NCBI GenBank assembly: GCA_007753915.1
Contig: CP036352.1
Coordinates: forward strand, 3,411,306 to 3,475,305
Reading direction: 5' to 3'
Length of the DNA: 64,000 nt
From: Phycisphaerae bacterium RAS2
GTDB taxonomy: Bacteria; Planctomycetota; Phycisphaerae; UBA1845; UTPLA1
Below, one piece after another: positions 33,417 to 40,614 of the stretch. The notes below the pieces were generated by a model, which was not told where the DNA came from, ran no database searches, and saw only the letters and a program-made list of their open reading frames with translations. A program made the translations under genes and the position numbers. Position 1 is the stretch's first letter. Every line of letters starts with the position of its first letter.

Positions 33417-34733
33417 ATGGCAACGGCCAATTCCGACAATCCGGTGGCACAAATCCTCGAATCCGTTCCCGAGTTAACACTCTTGGAAAGTTCGCGCAAG
33501 AGTGTTGCAAACGAATTCCTCGAACGGAGGCTTGGATTTCTAGCTCAAGGCATCCGGTCCTCCCCTTATGAACCATATAGGCGAGGCGATAAACTTCGCA
33601 TCAACAGTGATTTTCCCGCAGGCCTTGGCCGCTGGCTTCGCCAGTTCCCCGACGGCCAAAGGCTTGGCCTCCTTGCTATCGCGCTCAGCACGATCTATGT
33701 CGCGGAGCGAGAGATGGATCTTATGTTGGACATTGGTTACGAGCGGCTACATGAAAGTCTTAATGAGTTGGAGGGCTTTGAGTTTGGGCATTTAGATGCA
33801 CCTGTAGGAGCAGCGAACCTTGTGCCATATCCAGTCTCCGAATTCCCTGAATTCAGTCATCTAGTCCATCGGATGGGAGTATCTGGAACGCGCGATCGAA
33901 ACTTCAGACCGTATCGCACGGTCGACGAGTTGCTACGCGGTACTTCGAACTGCCTTCGCATGTTGGCTGACGACGCCTATTTCGAAGAGAAGAAGATCGA
34001 GTTGGAGCAGTTTATTCACTCGATTCTGAACCATGCTGTTTTGCTCGTTGAAGACTGCTCATTCTCGGGAAAGCGCCTCGGGAAGACGCTGGACCGATTC
34101 ACTAAACTGCTGGATTTGTTGTTCTCGCCGCACCTCTCGGCCCTTCGCGACAAAGGACACCGGCCTCCGACTCTCCTGCTTCTAGTGATCTGTGGAACCA
34201 GTGCGGCCAAGAAGGCACTCCGGCATTTGGGCAACGGGTGGATTCGATACGCGTCAATTTTTGGGGGCCTGTTCGACGATGATAATCGCAGTGCTGAGCG
34301 TGTTCCTCATAATGTGCGGGAATTGTGCGGAATTACCGGCTTTGATGAGGTCTCGCTGCATTCAAAGCTGGCAATTGCGGTGGATTGGTTTTGGGACACT
34401 CATGGGAAGAATTATAACATCAAAACTCAGGTAGGAAGTACGGCTGACTTCGACGTGGAGGAACTGCGTTGGGGTTATGGAGGCAAAAGGGCTGGAGGTT
34501 GGACCATAGTGAGGCATCATAATTGCCCAAATAACTCGCTGATGCCCCTTTGGTATCCCACAGTAGGGATGGAGTACGAGGGAATTGTGCCGTTGTTTTC
34601 TCGTAATGAATCGCATTTGGATCATTCGGAGTCAGCAACACTTAGCTTTGAGGAGGCGATGGGAACCGCTAAGGCAGATTCATATGGGCACTTGTCACGT
34701 GCTCTAAAATCAATATTTGCCGATTTGTCATGA
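33417..34733 (+). CDS. Phosphoribosyltransferase-like protein (PRTase-CE-like)
   Basis: 438 residues. The start is an ATG 12 bp after the small upstream ORF. The key segment is VLLVEDCSFSGKRL at about 208-221, which aligns in pattern with the PRPP-binding loop of type I phosphoribosyltransferases (VLLVDDxxxSGxT) but with the second acidic residue changed to Cys. The N-terminal 200 residues are helical; the C-terminal 180 are mixed, with NSLMPLWYPT near the end. Comparable PRTase-like proteins (PRTase-CE) have been proposed as components of prokaryotic conflict systems. Its stop overlaps the next start (ATGA). PRPP or a nucleotide-like ligand is a reasonable but unproven substrate. Confidence 0.6.
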   Translation: MATANSDNPVAQILESVPELTLLESSRKSVANEFLERRLGFLAQGIRSSPYEPYRRGDKLRINSDFPAGLGRWLRQFPDGQRLGLLAIALSTIYVAEREMDLMLDIGYERLHESLNELEGFEFGHLDAPVGAANLVPYPVSEFPEFSHLVHRMGVSGTRDRNFRPYRTVDELLRGTSNCLRMLADDAYFEEKKIELEQFIHSILNHAVLLVEDCSFSGKRLGKTLDRFTKLLDLLFSPHLSALRDKGHRPPTLLLLVICGTSAAKKALRHLGNGWIRYASIFGGLFDDDNRSAERVPHNVRELCGITGFDEVSLHSKLAIAVDWFWDTHGKNYNIKTQVGSTADFDVEELRWGYGGKRAGGWTIVRHHNCPNNSLMPLWYPTVGMEYEGIVPLFSRNESHLDHSESATLSFEEAMGTAKADSYGHLSRALKSIFADLS

Positions 34734-35680
34734 GAACTGTGCCATCACAATTCAGCGAGCAATTGCCCACAAAACCCGCGACTCATGTTTTCTGCATTAG
34801 CTTTGAGGATCGGTGTTTGGCGTATCCGCGCATACTTGCCCAACTGAAACTGCCTGGGAACTCCCACACGTTGCTATGTCTAGTGCCGCCGGATGATGGC
34901 GTCGGTGGCGAACTACAAAAACGCAGGGCGGAAAACAAATCGCACATTTATGAGTTATTGCCCGCAATCCGGACTGGGTCGATTTCAGAATTGGTGAGGC
35001 AACTAATGGACGCTCCACCACCTGATTCGATATATCTCGACATATCTGCAATGCCCAGGAGAGCGATATTTGACATACTGATCGCTATCGCGGATCAGAG
35101 ATTTGAATCCACGCGAGTGTTCATACTTCACGCTGATCCAGAAGCATATCATCATGGAGCATTGCAGACGCCAGATCCGGGAATGTCGCCATATTTCGAC
35201 GCTCAATTGCCGCGTGCCATGAAAACGAGTGTTTTGATGTTCCCTGGTTTCGATTTGGCATATTCACTGGTCGCCTTGACATATATCGAAGCGGCGACCG
35301 GGCCGCATCCGCATACCAAGTGGCTATTCTCGTTTCCGGGGAGGACATACGCTTTCTACCAGCGGGCAAGAGAGACGCATTTGCATCTGGTAGGAAACAG
35401 CGAGGTTAGCCTCTATCCCCAGTATCACATCCAATTGGCATTCGAGCGTCTCAGAACTGAACTGTTCGGATCCGAACTCATTGTGCTCGTACCGTTGGGC
35501 CCACGGATTACCTGTGTTTCTATTTTCCTCGCTTGTCTCTGGGCTCGTCAGTGCGACCGACATGTAGAAGTCCTAGTTCCTAGAACGGGCAAGTACACGT
35601 CTCTAAGGTCAAGCGGCTCCTGCGAACCAATGATCGAGGAGATTACTCCAATACTGCGGACATCGAGGCAGACGCAATGA
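34730..35680 (+). CDS. Rossmann-like protein of the PRTase/TrpF operon
   Basis: 316 residues, coupled to both neighbours by ATGA overlaps. The pattern is Rossmann-like: THVFCISFEDRCLAYPRIL at 18-36, then LLCLVPPDD, then SIYLDISAMPRRAIFDIL and STRVFILHAD. The C-terminal half repeats alternating strands and helices (GSELIVLVPLGPRITCVSIF). FEDRCLA and DISAMPR are probably ligand-site motifs. The overall look is like CARF/SAVED-type or other nucleotide-sensing folds, but I cannot assign a family. In context it may be the sensor or the effector of the operon. Confidence 0.65.
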   Translation: MRTVPSQFSEQLPTKPATHVFCISFEDRCLAYPRILAQLKLPGNSHTLLCLVPPDDGVGGELQKRRAENKSHIYELLPAIRTGSISELVRQLMDAPPPDSIYLDISAMPRRAIFDILIAIADQRFESTRVFILHADPEAYHHGALQTPDPGMSPYFDAQLPRAMKTSVLMFPGFDLAYSLVALTYIEAATGPHPHTKWLFSFPGRTYAFYQRARETHLHLVGNSEVSLYPQYHIQLAFERLRTELFGSELIVLVPLGPRITCVSIFLACLWARQCDRHVEVLVPRTGKYTSLRSSGSCEPMIEEITPILRTSRQTQ

Positions 35681-36783
35681 AAGTGCAAAACCTTGGTGAT
35701 GCTCCAATTTACGCGCGAACCTATGGAGAACTACAGCTTCTGTGCGGGTCGAGACAGGGTGTCATGAACAGCCGGAAAGCTGACCTCAAGATTCTCCGAA
35801 TACGACCTGGTTCCGAAACGAGCCATCATTATCACATACTACGCGAGTCGATTTTCCACGTGATAAGCGGCAATTTAGTCATGCGTTCAGCATTAGCCAT
35901 GGAGGAAAGGCAACTTGGACCCGGCGACACCATTATAGTCGAGCCTGGGGAAGATCACGTGCTTGTTAACAGGGGAATCAGCGAGGCAGTATTGTACGAG
36001 ATCGAGAGCCCACCGCACGCGAGTTCCGACAAGATACCTTTCGGAAGCATTCGGAAAGACCTGGAGGTTGGTGAGCGAGACTTCGGGCGGTTTTGGCGAG
36101 ACGATGGCAAGGTCAAGGTCAAAATATGTGGAGTGAAGAGTCTCGATGCTGCCGTGAATTGCGCGCGTCTAGGCGTACATGCGATCGGGGTTCACGCTGT
36201 CGGTCAGGTTGCGATCGAGAAGGTACTGAGTGATAGCCCCTGGTTGGCGGTCGTGCCGCAGGAAATGAGCGTATTTCTGCTAACGGATGGAGGTGAACCC
36301 GGCATCTTGGCCGAATTGATCTTTGCGAGTCGATGCGACACTGTCCAGATTCAAGGCGGGAAATCGGTTAGCGAACTCGCGGCGATAGCGGAGACGGTCC
36401 GTACTTATGGGCGACGCCTGGTCTGCACGGTCTCGGCGAAAGTCGGGATGAATAAGCGCGACTTGATCACGAGCACCCGAGAGGCGGCCGCAATAAGCGA
36501 TGCTGTGCTTTTCGATGCAGGTCACTATGGGGGCACCGGACAAAAGCACGATTGGGAGCTAACCGCGTCGCTGCGAGATGAGATACAGGTTCCTGTCATT
36601 GCCGCTGGCGGGCTGAATCGGGAGAATTGTGCCGATTGCATTAGGCGGCTGAAGCCGTTCGGGGTGGACGTCGAGTCCGGGGTGGAGGTGAAGTTTGGCT
36701 TGCCAGATGGTGGTCGGCTGACAGCGAAAGACTTTAGCGCGATCAAGGAGTTGCTCCTTGCAGCCAACGAAGACCTCGGGTAG
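35677..36783 (+). CDS. Cupin fused to a TrpF-like phosphoribosylanthranilate isomerase barrel
   Basis: 368 residues. Residues 35-110 form a cupin barrel: LRIRPGSETSHHYH (likely metal histidines 50-53), FHVISGNLVMR, LGPGDTIIVEPGEDHVLVN. Residues 145-362 match TrpF in order: VKVKICGVKS (catalytic Cys151), DTVQIQGG, AVLFDAGHYGGTG (catalytic Asp280), DW at 292-293, and IAAGGLNRENC...GVDVESGVE. Both residues that perform the Amadori rearrangement in TrpF are kept, so an isomerase acting on a phosphoribosyl-type substrate is plausible. No other trp gene is near, and the partners are a PRTase-like and a Rossmann protein. This is therefore unlikely to be tryptophan synthesis. The fusion is unusual in my knowledge. 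Confidence 0.75.
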   Translation: MKVQNLGDAPIYARTYGELQLLCGSRQGVMNSRKADLKILRIRPGSETSHHYHILRESIFHVISGNLVMRSALAMEERQLGPGDTIIVEPGEDHVLVNRGISEAVLYEIESPPHASSDKIPFGSIRKDLEVGERDFGRFWRDDGKVKVKICGVKSLDAAVNCARLGVHAIGVHAVGQVAIEKVLSDSPWLAVVPQEMSVFLLTDGGEPGILAELIFASRCDTVQIQGGKSVSELAAIAETVRTYGRRLVCTVSAKVGMNKRDLITSTREAAAISDAVLFDAGHYGGTGQKHDWELTASLRDEIQVPVIAAGGLNRENCADCIRRLKPFGVDVESGVEVKFGLPDGGRLTAKDFSAIKELLLAANEDLG

Positions 36784-36859
36784 ACAGCCGGCTGATTGGT
36801 GCAAGCTAGTGTGCCCTGCCTTTACACAAACCACCCGCTGTCCTTCCACAGTATGGTGA

Positions 36860-36946
36860 TCAACGGATCAAAAGGACCGGGAAGAGAAGAGAATCGCTTA
36901 CGTCGCGCTTACGCGAACGCAAGGTGATATTATTCTGTGCGTTTAG
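36860..36946 (+). pseudogene. Fragment of a UvrD/Rep-type helicase, motif VI
   Basis: A stop-bounded frame ends DREEKRIAYVALTRTQGD followed by IILCV and TAG, matching motif VI (EExRLxYVAxTRA) and following strand of superfamily 1 UvrD-like helicases. Nothing of the remaining helicase is present upstream. It is a relic of a lost gene, perhaps a defence helicase. Confidence 0.6.
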
Positions 36947-37362
36947 GACGCTTGCCATCCGGTCCGGCCTTCGTCCTGCTCCACTTCACGGGTCTCTCCA
37001 GCGGCCAACCGGCCTTGGCGCCGCCCGCTCCTTAGCCATCCCGCCGGGGTCTCTCGTGTCTTGCAAATTGGCCGCGCGTCGCGGGTCCCGGCAACTAGTT
37101 AGATCATTAGAGCCGAACAAGCTGAGAAAGAACACCGACCAGGCCCTCGAACAACTCGCCGAAGCGCTCGCTGAAGCCGAGTGAGATTTACCAGGAATAC
37201 ATCCGGCTCTGACAGTGCGCGCGATTGCATGAGCACTAACCTAAGCACGAAGCAAACAACGTAAAGTCTCGCATAAACTGCCGGGGGATCTGATGAACTG
37301 CTCGCTAGCATGTGTGCAGCGATGGAAACAAATCTACCCTGACGACAAAAGGAGACATGGCA
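36947..37362. other. Non-coding or degraded stretch
   Basis: No convincing complete gene. The end of an open frame (NKLRKNTDQALEQLAEALAE, stop at 37184) resembles the opening of ArdC-like antirestriction proteins and may be another truncated relic. The rest shows nothing recognisable. Confidence 0.35.
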
Positions 37363-37584
37363 ATGAATCAAGTCTTGACCGAAGTGGAATACGTCAATGC
37401 GCCAGTATTAGCTCTACGTCCACGCGAAGCTGCTAAAGCACTTGGCTTGGGTGAACGAAAACTGTGGGAGCTGACAAATCGTGGGATTATCCCACACATT
37501 AAACTCGATAAGTGCGTTCTGTACCCAGTCGATGCACTGCGCGCCTGGCTAGTGCATCATGCATCAGGAGGAGAGCGGCAATGA
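37363..37584 (+). CDS. Excisionase-like HTH protein
   Basis: 73 residues; AAAGGAG at 37348-37354 favours ATG 37363 over ATG 37357. The fold is MerR/excisionase-like: ALRPREAAKALGLGERKLWE followed by LTNRGIIPHIKL and YPVDALRAWL. Such helix-turn-helix proteins serve as Xis or AlpA-type activators in integrative elements. A second one lies at 39113. Confidence 0.75.
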   Translation: MNQVLTEVEYVNAPVLALRPREAAKALGLGERKLWELTNRGIIPHIKLDKCVLYPVDALRAWLVHHASGGERQ

Positions 37585-37664
37585 TCCGAGCTGATACAAC
37601 AAGACATTCCGACTGAGCAATAACGGCTCGGTTTTCGAGCAGCGATGTCACGAAGGGGATTTGG

Positions 37665-37778
37665 ATGCGCATGCAAGCCGAAACGTCGTCATTAAGATCT
37701 CAGCAGCGGCTTTTGGGCGAGTATTCACTCTTCCCGCTCCTGGCTGAACTGGCAGCTTTGCCGAAGTATCCTACTTGA
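37665..37778 (+). CDS. Possible 37-aa peptide
   Basis: Begins ATGCGCATG with AAGGGG 6 nt upstream and ends FPLLAELAALPKYPT. Amphipathic and compact but without a known family. The surrounding gap (37585-37888) shows nothing else. Confidence 0.25.
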   Translation: MRMQAETSSLRSQQRLLGEYSLFPLLAELAALPKYPT

Positions 37779-37888
37779 CGATTTTGCCTGCACAAGACAG
37801 CATTCTGGACCTAGACTGAATAGCTAGACTTAGTGGGACGTGCCCCGTGGGTCGCTGTTGACACCACGAGCTGGTTGGAGTTTCGACA

Positions 37889-38080
37889 ATGAACGCAACT
37901 GCTGGATTCAACATCAGGCTTGACGAAGTTGAGCTGCTCAATCTGTACCGCCGGCTCGATCCTACTTATCAGCGTGCGGTAATCTCATCGCTGCGACTCC
38001 GAGCCAATCCCGAACCACCTCGGCGCTCGCCCGTGCGGCCTACTAAGCAAAGCAACAATAAGACAAAGAGACCAGGTTGA
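37889..38080 (+). CDS. Small helical protein of unknown function
   Basis: 63 residues, GGAG 8 nt upstream. One helical segment (LDEVELLNLYRRLDPTYQRA) is followed by a basic Pro-rich tail (RRSPVRPTKQ). It may be a small regulator of the mobility module; unrecognised. Confidence 0.45.
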   Translation: MNATAGFNIRLDEVELLNLYRRLDPTYQRAVISSLRLRANPEPPRRSPVRPTKQSNNKTKRPG

Positions 38081-38202
38081 CACTTGAGAGTAGTAACGAC
38101 GACCTCTTGGGCAAATACTTTGGGATAGATCAGCGCATCAAGGATGCGGCGCCCTGACCGCCTGCCCGTGCTTGTCTTTTCAGGGGCGTCAGGAGAATGA
38201 AC

Positions 38203-38946
38203 GTGGCGAAATCCCGTCACAAACGCAAGAACACGTCATCGCTTAAGCCTCCTGGACTCCACACACCGGAGAGCGAGCCAAACAACACCCACCGTGAAAT
38301 AGATGAAGCACGTGAGACTCGCGAAGCAATCACGGCGATTGAAACTGGTTGGCAGAAATTCTCGCCTTACGTCTCTGAAGACGACTTATTTGACCTTGCA
38401 AACCGATTGTACACACTCTCCAAGTGTGTAGCGAAGAATCAGGCAATAATTGGGCACTCAGCCAACTTACTAACAATTGACTCCAGCCCATTCTTCAAAT
38501 GGGTTGCTCTTGTGCATGATGCGGCCGAGCCAATGCCGGGCGACGCACGGTACAGCGACTTGTCGCGGTTGCATTCCCTCAGATCAGCATGGCCTGAAGC
38601 TTCAGCAGTACTGGCGACATTGAGGTTCGCGGCAGTCAGGCTTGAACCGAAGGCTGATGGCCCGGTAGTTCAAGGGACCAACCACGAATCAATACGACAT
38701 GAAGAGTTAGAAATTAAAGGGCCCAATGCCAGCAAGGTTTCGCGCCGCGGTCGGAAGCCCGATACCAACCCTTATGCGGATAGAAGGCTTTACGACGATT
38801 GGATTGCAGCCAAGGCAAGCGGCACTCGAACAATTGCACAGTTTGCAGATGGCATCGGGCGCAAATCAGACGAAGTAAAAGCTGCGATACATCGGGTAGA
38901 AGTGCGGGACTCAAAAATCACCAGTCAAGTGAAATCTAATTATTGA
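38203..38946 (+). CDS. Unknown helical protein with C-terminal HTH-like segment
   Basis: About 247 residues. AGGAG at 38191-38195 is 7 nt before GTG 38203 but only 1 nt before ATG 38197, so the GTG is preferred. The N-terminal 35 residues are basic and disordered. Residues 40-150 are helical. Near residues 190-235, RRLYDDWIAAKASGTRTIAQ followed by FADGIGRKSDEVKAAI resembles an HTH of the kind found in planctomycete mobile elements. No family recognised; a regulator of the element is likely. Confidence 0.55.
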   Translation: MAKSRHKRKNTSSLKPPGLHTPESEPNNTHREIDEARETREAITAIETGWQKFSPYVSEDDLFDLANRLYTLSKCVAKNQAIIGHSANLLTIDSSPFFKWVALVHDAAEPMPGDARYSDLSRLHSLRSAWPEASAVLATLRFAAVRLEPKADGPVVQGTNHESIRHEELEIKGPNASKVSRRGRKPDTNPYADRRLYDDWIAAKASGTRTIAQFADGIGRKSDEVKAAIHRVEVRDSKITSQVKSNY

Positions 38947-39112
38947 GTCGTTCCAGCCAAGCTTCGGCAAACATCGGTAGTCACTGGCGTTAGAGTCAAC
39001 TCCTGGCCCACCTTTGGACTCAATAATTCCCGGCTGAATTATTGAGTGAGTCCTGGCACCGATACTCTCGTTCGTCGCAGAAACATTTGCTGCTCAAATG
39101 GGAGACTCGGCC

Positions 39113-39343
39113 ATGAATACAACGGACATATCCAATCCTCGGTCGTCTGATTCGGTGCTGCTCGCAGTTGAAGATGTCGCAGAGATGTTGCGATGTTCCA
39201 CGCGAAGTGTTTACAGGCTCGCTGACGCCGGAAAAATGCCAAGGCCAGTACGCCTGGGAGCGTTGGTTCGGTGGAACCGAGCGAGTGTCATGGATTGGAT
39301 TTCGAAGGGGTGCCCATCTGTAGTCAAGGGAACGGGCCGGTGA
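39113..39343 (+). CDS. AlpA/excisionase-type HTH protein
   Basis: 76 residues, GGGAG 8 nt upstream of ATG 39113. A MerR-like winged helix: LLAVEDVAEMLRCSTRSVYR followed by LADAGKMPRPVRLGALVRWN. This matches DNA-binding excisionase/AlpA proteins, which help integrase excise the element or activate its transcription. Confidence 0.85.
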   Translation: MNTTDISNPRSSDSVLLAVEDVAEMLRCSTRSVYRLADAGKMPRPVRLGALVRWNRASVMDWISKGCPSVVKGTGR

Positions 39344-39432
39344 TTCCACTGGCTACGACTTGCGCCTGATTATTTGGCAGCATGAGCACGGGTTCATGAC
39401 ATGGTTCGTTACTCGCTGGGAAAGGCATCGTT

Positions 39433-40353
39433 GTGAGTGTCGCGTGGGTCGCCAGGGTCCTGGATCAATCCGTTGCCAGGGGCGGGACTAGGCTCGTCCT
39501 AATCTCTTTGGCGGAGCGGGCGAATGCAGAGGGGAAGTGCTGGCCCTCGATTGCCGACACAGCCAAACGCGCCAACCTATCCACACGGGCAGCGAAGAAA
39601 TCGATACAAAAGCTGATCAGCATGGGGGAGTTGAGCATAACGCGAAAAGGCGGGGGACGCCGGTTGTCAAACCACTACCGCCTCACCTTAGAAAATGGTG
39701 AACGTCAGTTCACTGTTTTGAGCGAGGAAAAGGCGAACTCGGGCTCAGGAAACAGTGAAATTCCTTGCTCAGAAACAGTGAACCATGGTTCACCCGAACC
39801 AAAGATTGAACCATCAATAGACCAGCAGCATTTGGCGCCTGAAAAAAACGGAGTCGTGCAGTTCACCGTTTCCAAGGGTCAGAACAGCAGACATGCTGCT
39901 GATGTTTGTAGGGCGCTAGAGCTGGCCGGCATCCGCGAACCAGCCCGTTCTGATCTCGCGACGCTGCCCAACATGTCGCCTGAATTGGTTGAGCGCATTG
40001 CACGTGAAGTCAGAGCATCAAACGGCCGCGGCGGCGTTCTGATTGCCGCTCTCCGCGACGCCGCGATGCGTGCTGGAGAGTGTGCTGCGGCCTTTGACGG
40101 CGACGTTCAAATTGAAGCCAATCGTATCTCTGCCGAAGACGCAGCATTGGCCGGCCTTGCCGAAATGAGGGATAACGAGCTTGAAGAAGTGCGTTGCCGG
40201 TTTCTCGAAACACTTCATCCCCGTGAACGGAAAAAGATGGAATTCGTTGAACTCAAAGAACTCCGAGACCCACCGCCGAATTCGCCTTCAGCCCGGATGG
40301 CGGTAGAATTATGGCGACACTACCGTACTCAAAGGCGAACTGGTGTAGCTTGA
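39433..40353 (+). CDS. HTH_36-type replication-initiator-like protein with internal iterons
   Basis: 306 residues from a GTG with GGGAAAGG upstream. The N-terminus is an HTH_36/winged-helix domain (SLAERANAEGKCWPSIADTA, then NLSTRAAKKSIQKLISMGEL), the type found in phage and plasmid initiators such as lambda O-like and Rep proteins. A low-complexity linker (about 95-155) is encoded by the DNA that carries repeated GAAACRGTGAACC sites. The C-terminal half is helical. Genes whose own linker DNA holds the origin are known from lambda O. This protein is therefore a good candidate for the element's initiator, or for an autoregulator that binds its own gene. Confidence 0.6.
   Translation: MSVAWVARVLDQSVARGGTRLVLISLAERANAEGKCWPSIADTAKRANLSTRAAKKSIQKLISMGELSITRKGGGRRLSNHYRLTLENGERQFTVLSEEKANSGSGNSEIPCSETVNHGSPEPKIEPSIDQQHLAPEKNGVVQFTVSKGQNSRHAADVCRALELAGIREPARSDLATLPNMSPELVERIAREVRASNGRGGVLIAALRDAAMRAGECAAAFDGDVQIEANRISAEDAALAGLAEMRDNELEEVRCRFLETLHPRERKKMEFVELKELRDPPPNSPSARMAVELWRHYRTQRRTGVA
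39691..39873 (+). repeat. Iteron-like repeats inside the Rep-like gene
   Basis: Copies or half-copies of GAAACRGTGAACC and its complement lie at 39691-39720 (palindrome AAAATGGTGAAC/GTTCACTGTTTT), 39749-39758, 39772-39793 (GAAACAGTGAACC-ATGGTTCAC) and 39859-39873. The same unit forms palindromes at 6813-6886. Repetition at both DNA and position level argues for protein-binding sites, probably an origin. Confidence 0.65.
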
Positions 40354-40386
40354 CAATGAGGATGAAGTGCGGTAGGAATTAGTACC

Positions 40387-40611
40387 ATGCGTAAGCGCAA
40401 TCGCAAGCAACCAATGACGATGACACAGTTGCTGAGAGACTCGCTCTTGGAATCCGACGAATCGCTGAATGCGATTGCCTTGGCGACTGGACTTCCCAAG
40501 CCTTCGATCGTTCGGTTCCGAAATCGCAAGCAAAGTTTGCGGCTTGACCTGGCGGACAGGCTTGCCGCTTATTTGGGCATTGAGTGCTGTCGCACAAAGC
40601 GGCCAAAGTGA
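40387..40611 (+). CDS. Small HTH protein preceding the integrase
   Basis: 74 residues. The central SLNAIALATGLPKPSIVRFR followed by LDLADRLAAYLGIE is an XRE-like HTH often found directly before integrases in planctomycete elements. It ends 3 bp before the integrase start. A regulator of int is likely. Confidence 0.65.
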   Translation: MRKRNRKQPMTMTQLLRDSLLESDESLNAIALATGLPKPSIVRFRNRKQSLRLDLADRLAAYLGIECCRTKRPK

Positions 40612-40614
40612 GGC

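Noticed and set aside
36924-37184. 86-aa frame as a gene
   Set aside because: No ribosome-binding site and composition of non-coding DNA in its first two thirds; only its end looks protein-like.
39691-39873. CRISPR-like repeat array
   Set aside because: Repeats are short, unevenly spaced and lie within a coding frame; no cas gene is in the window.
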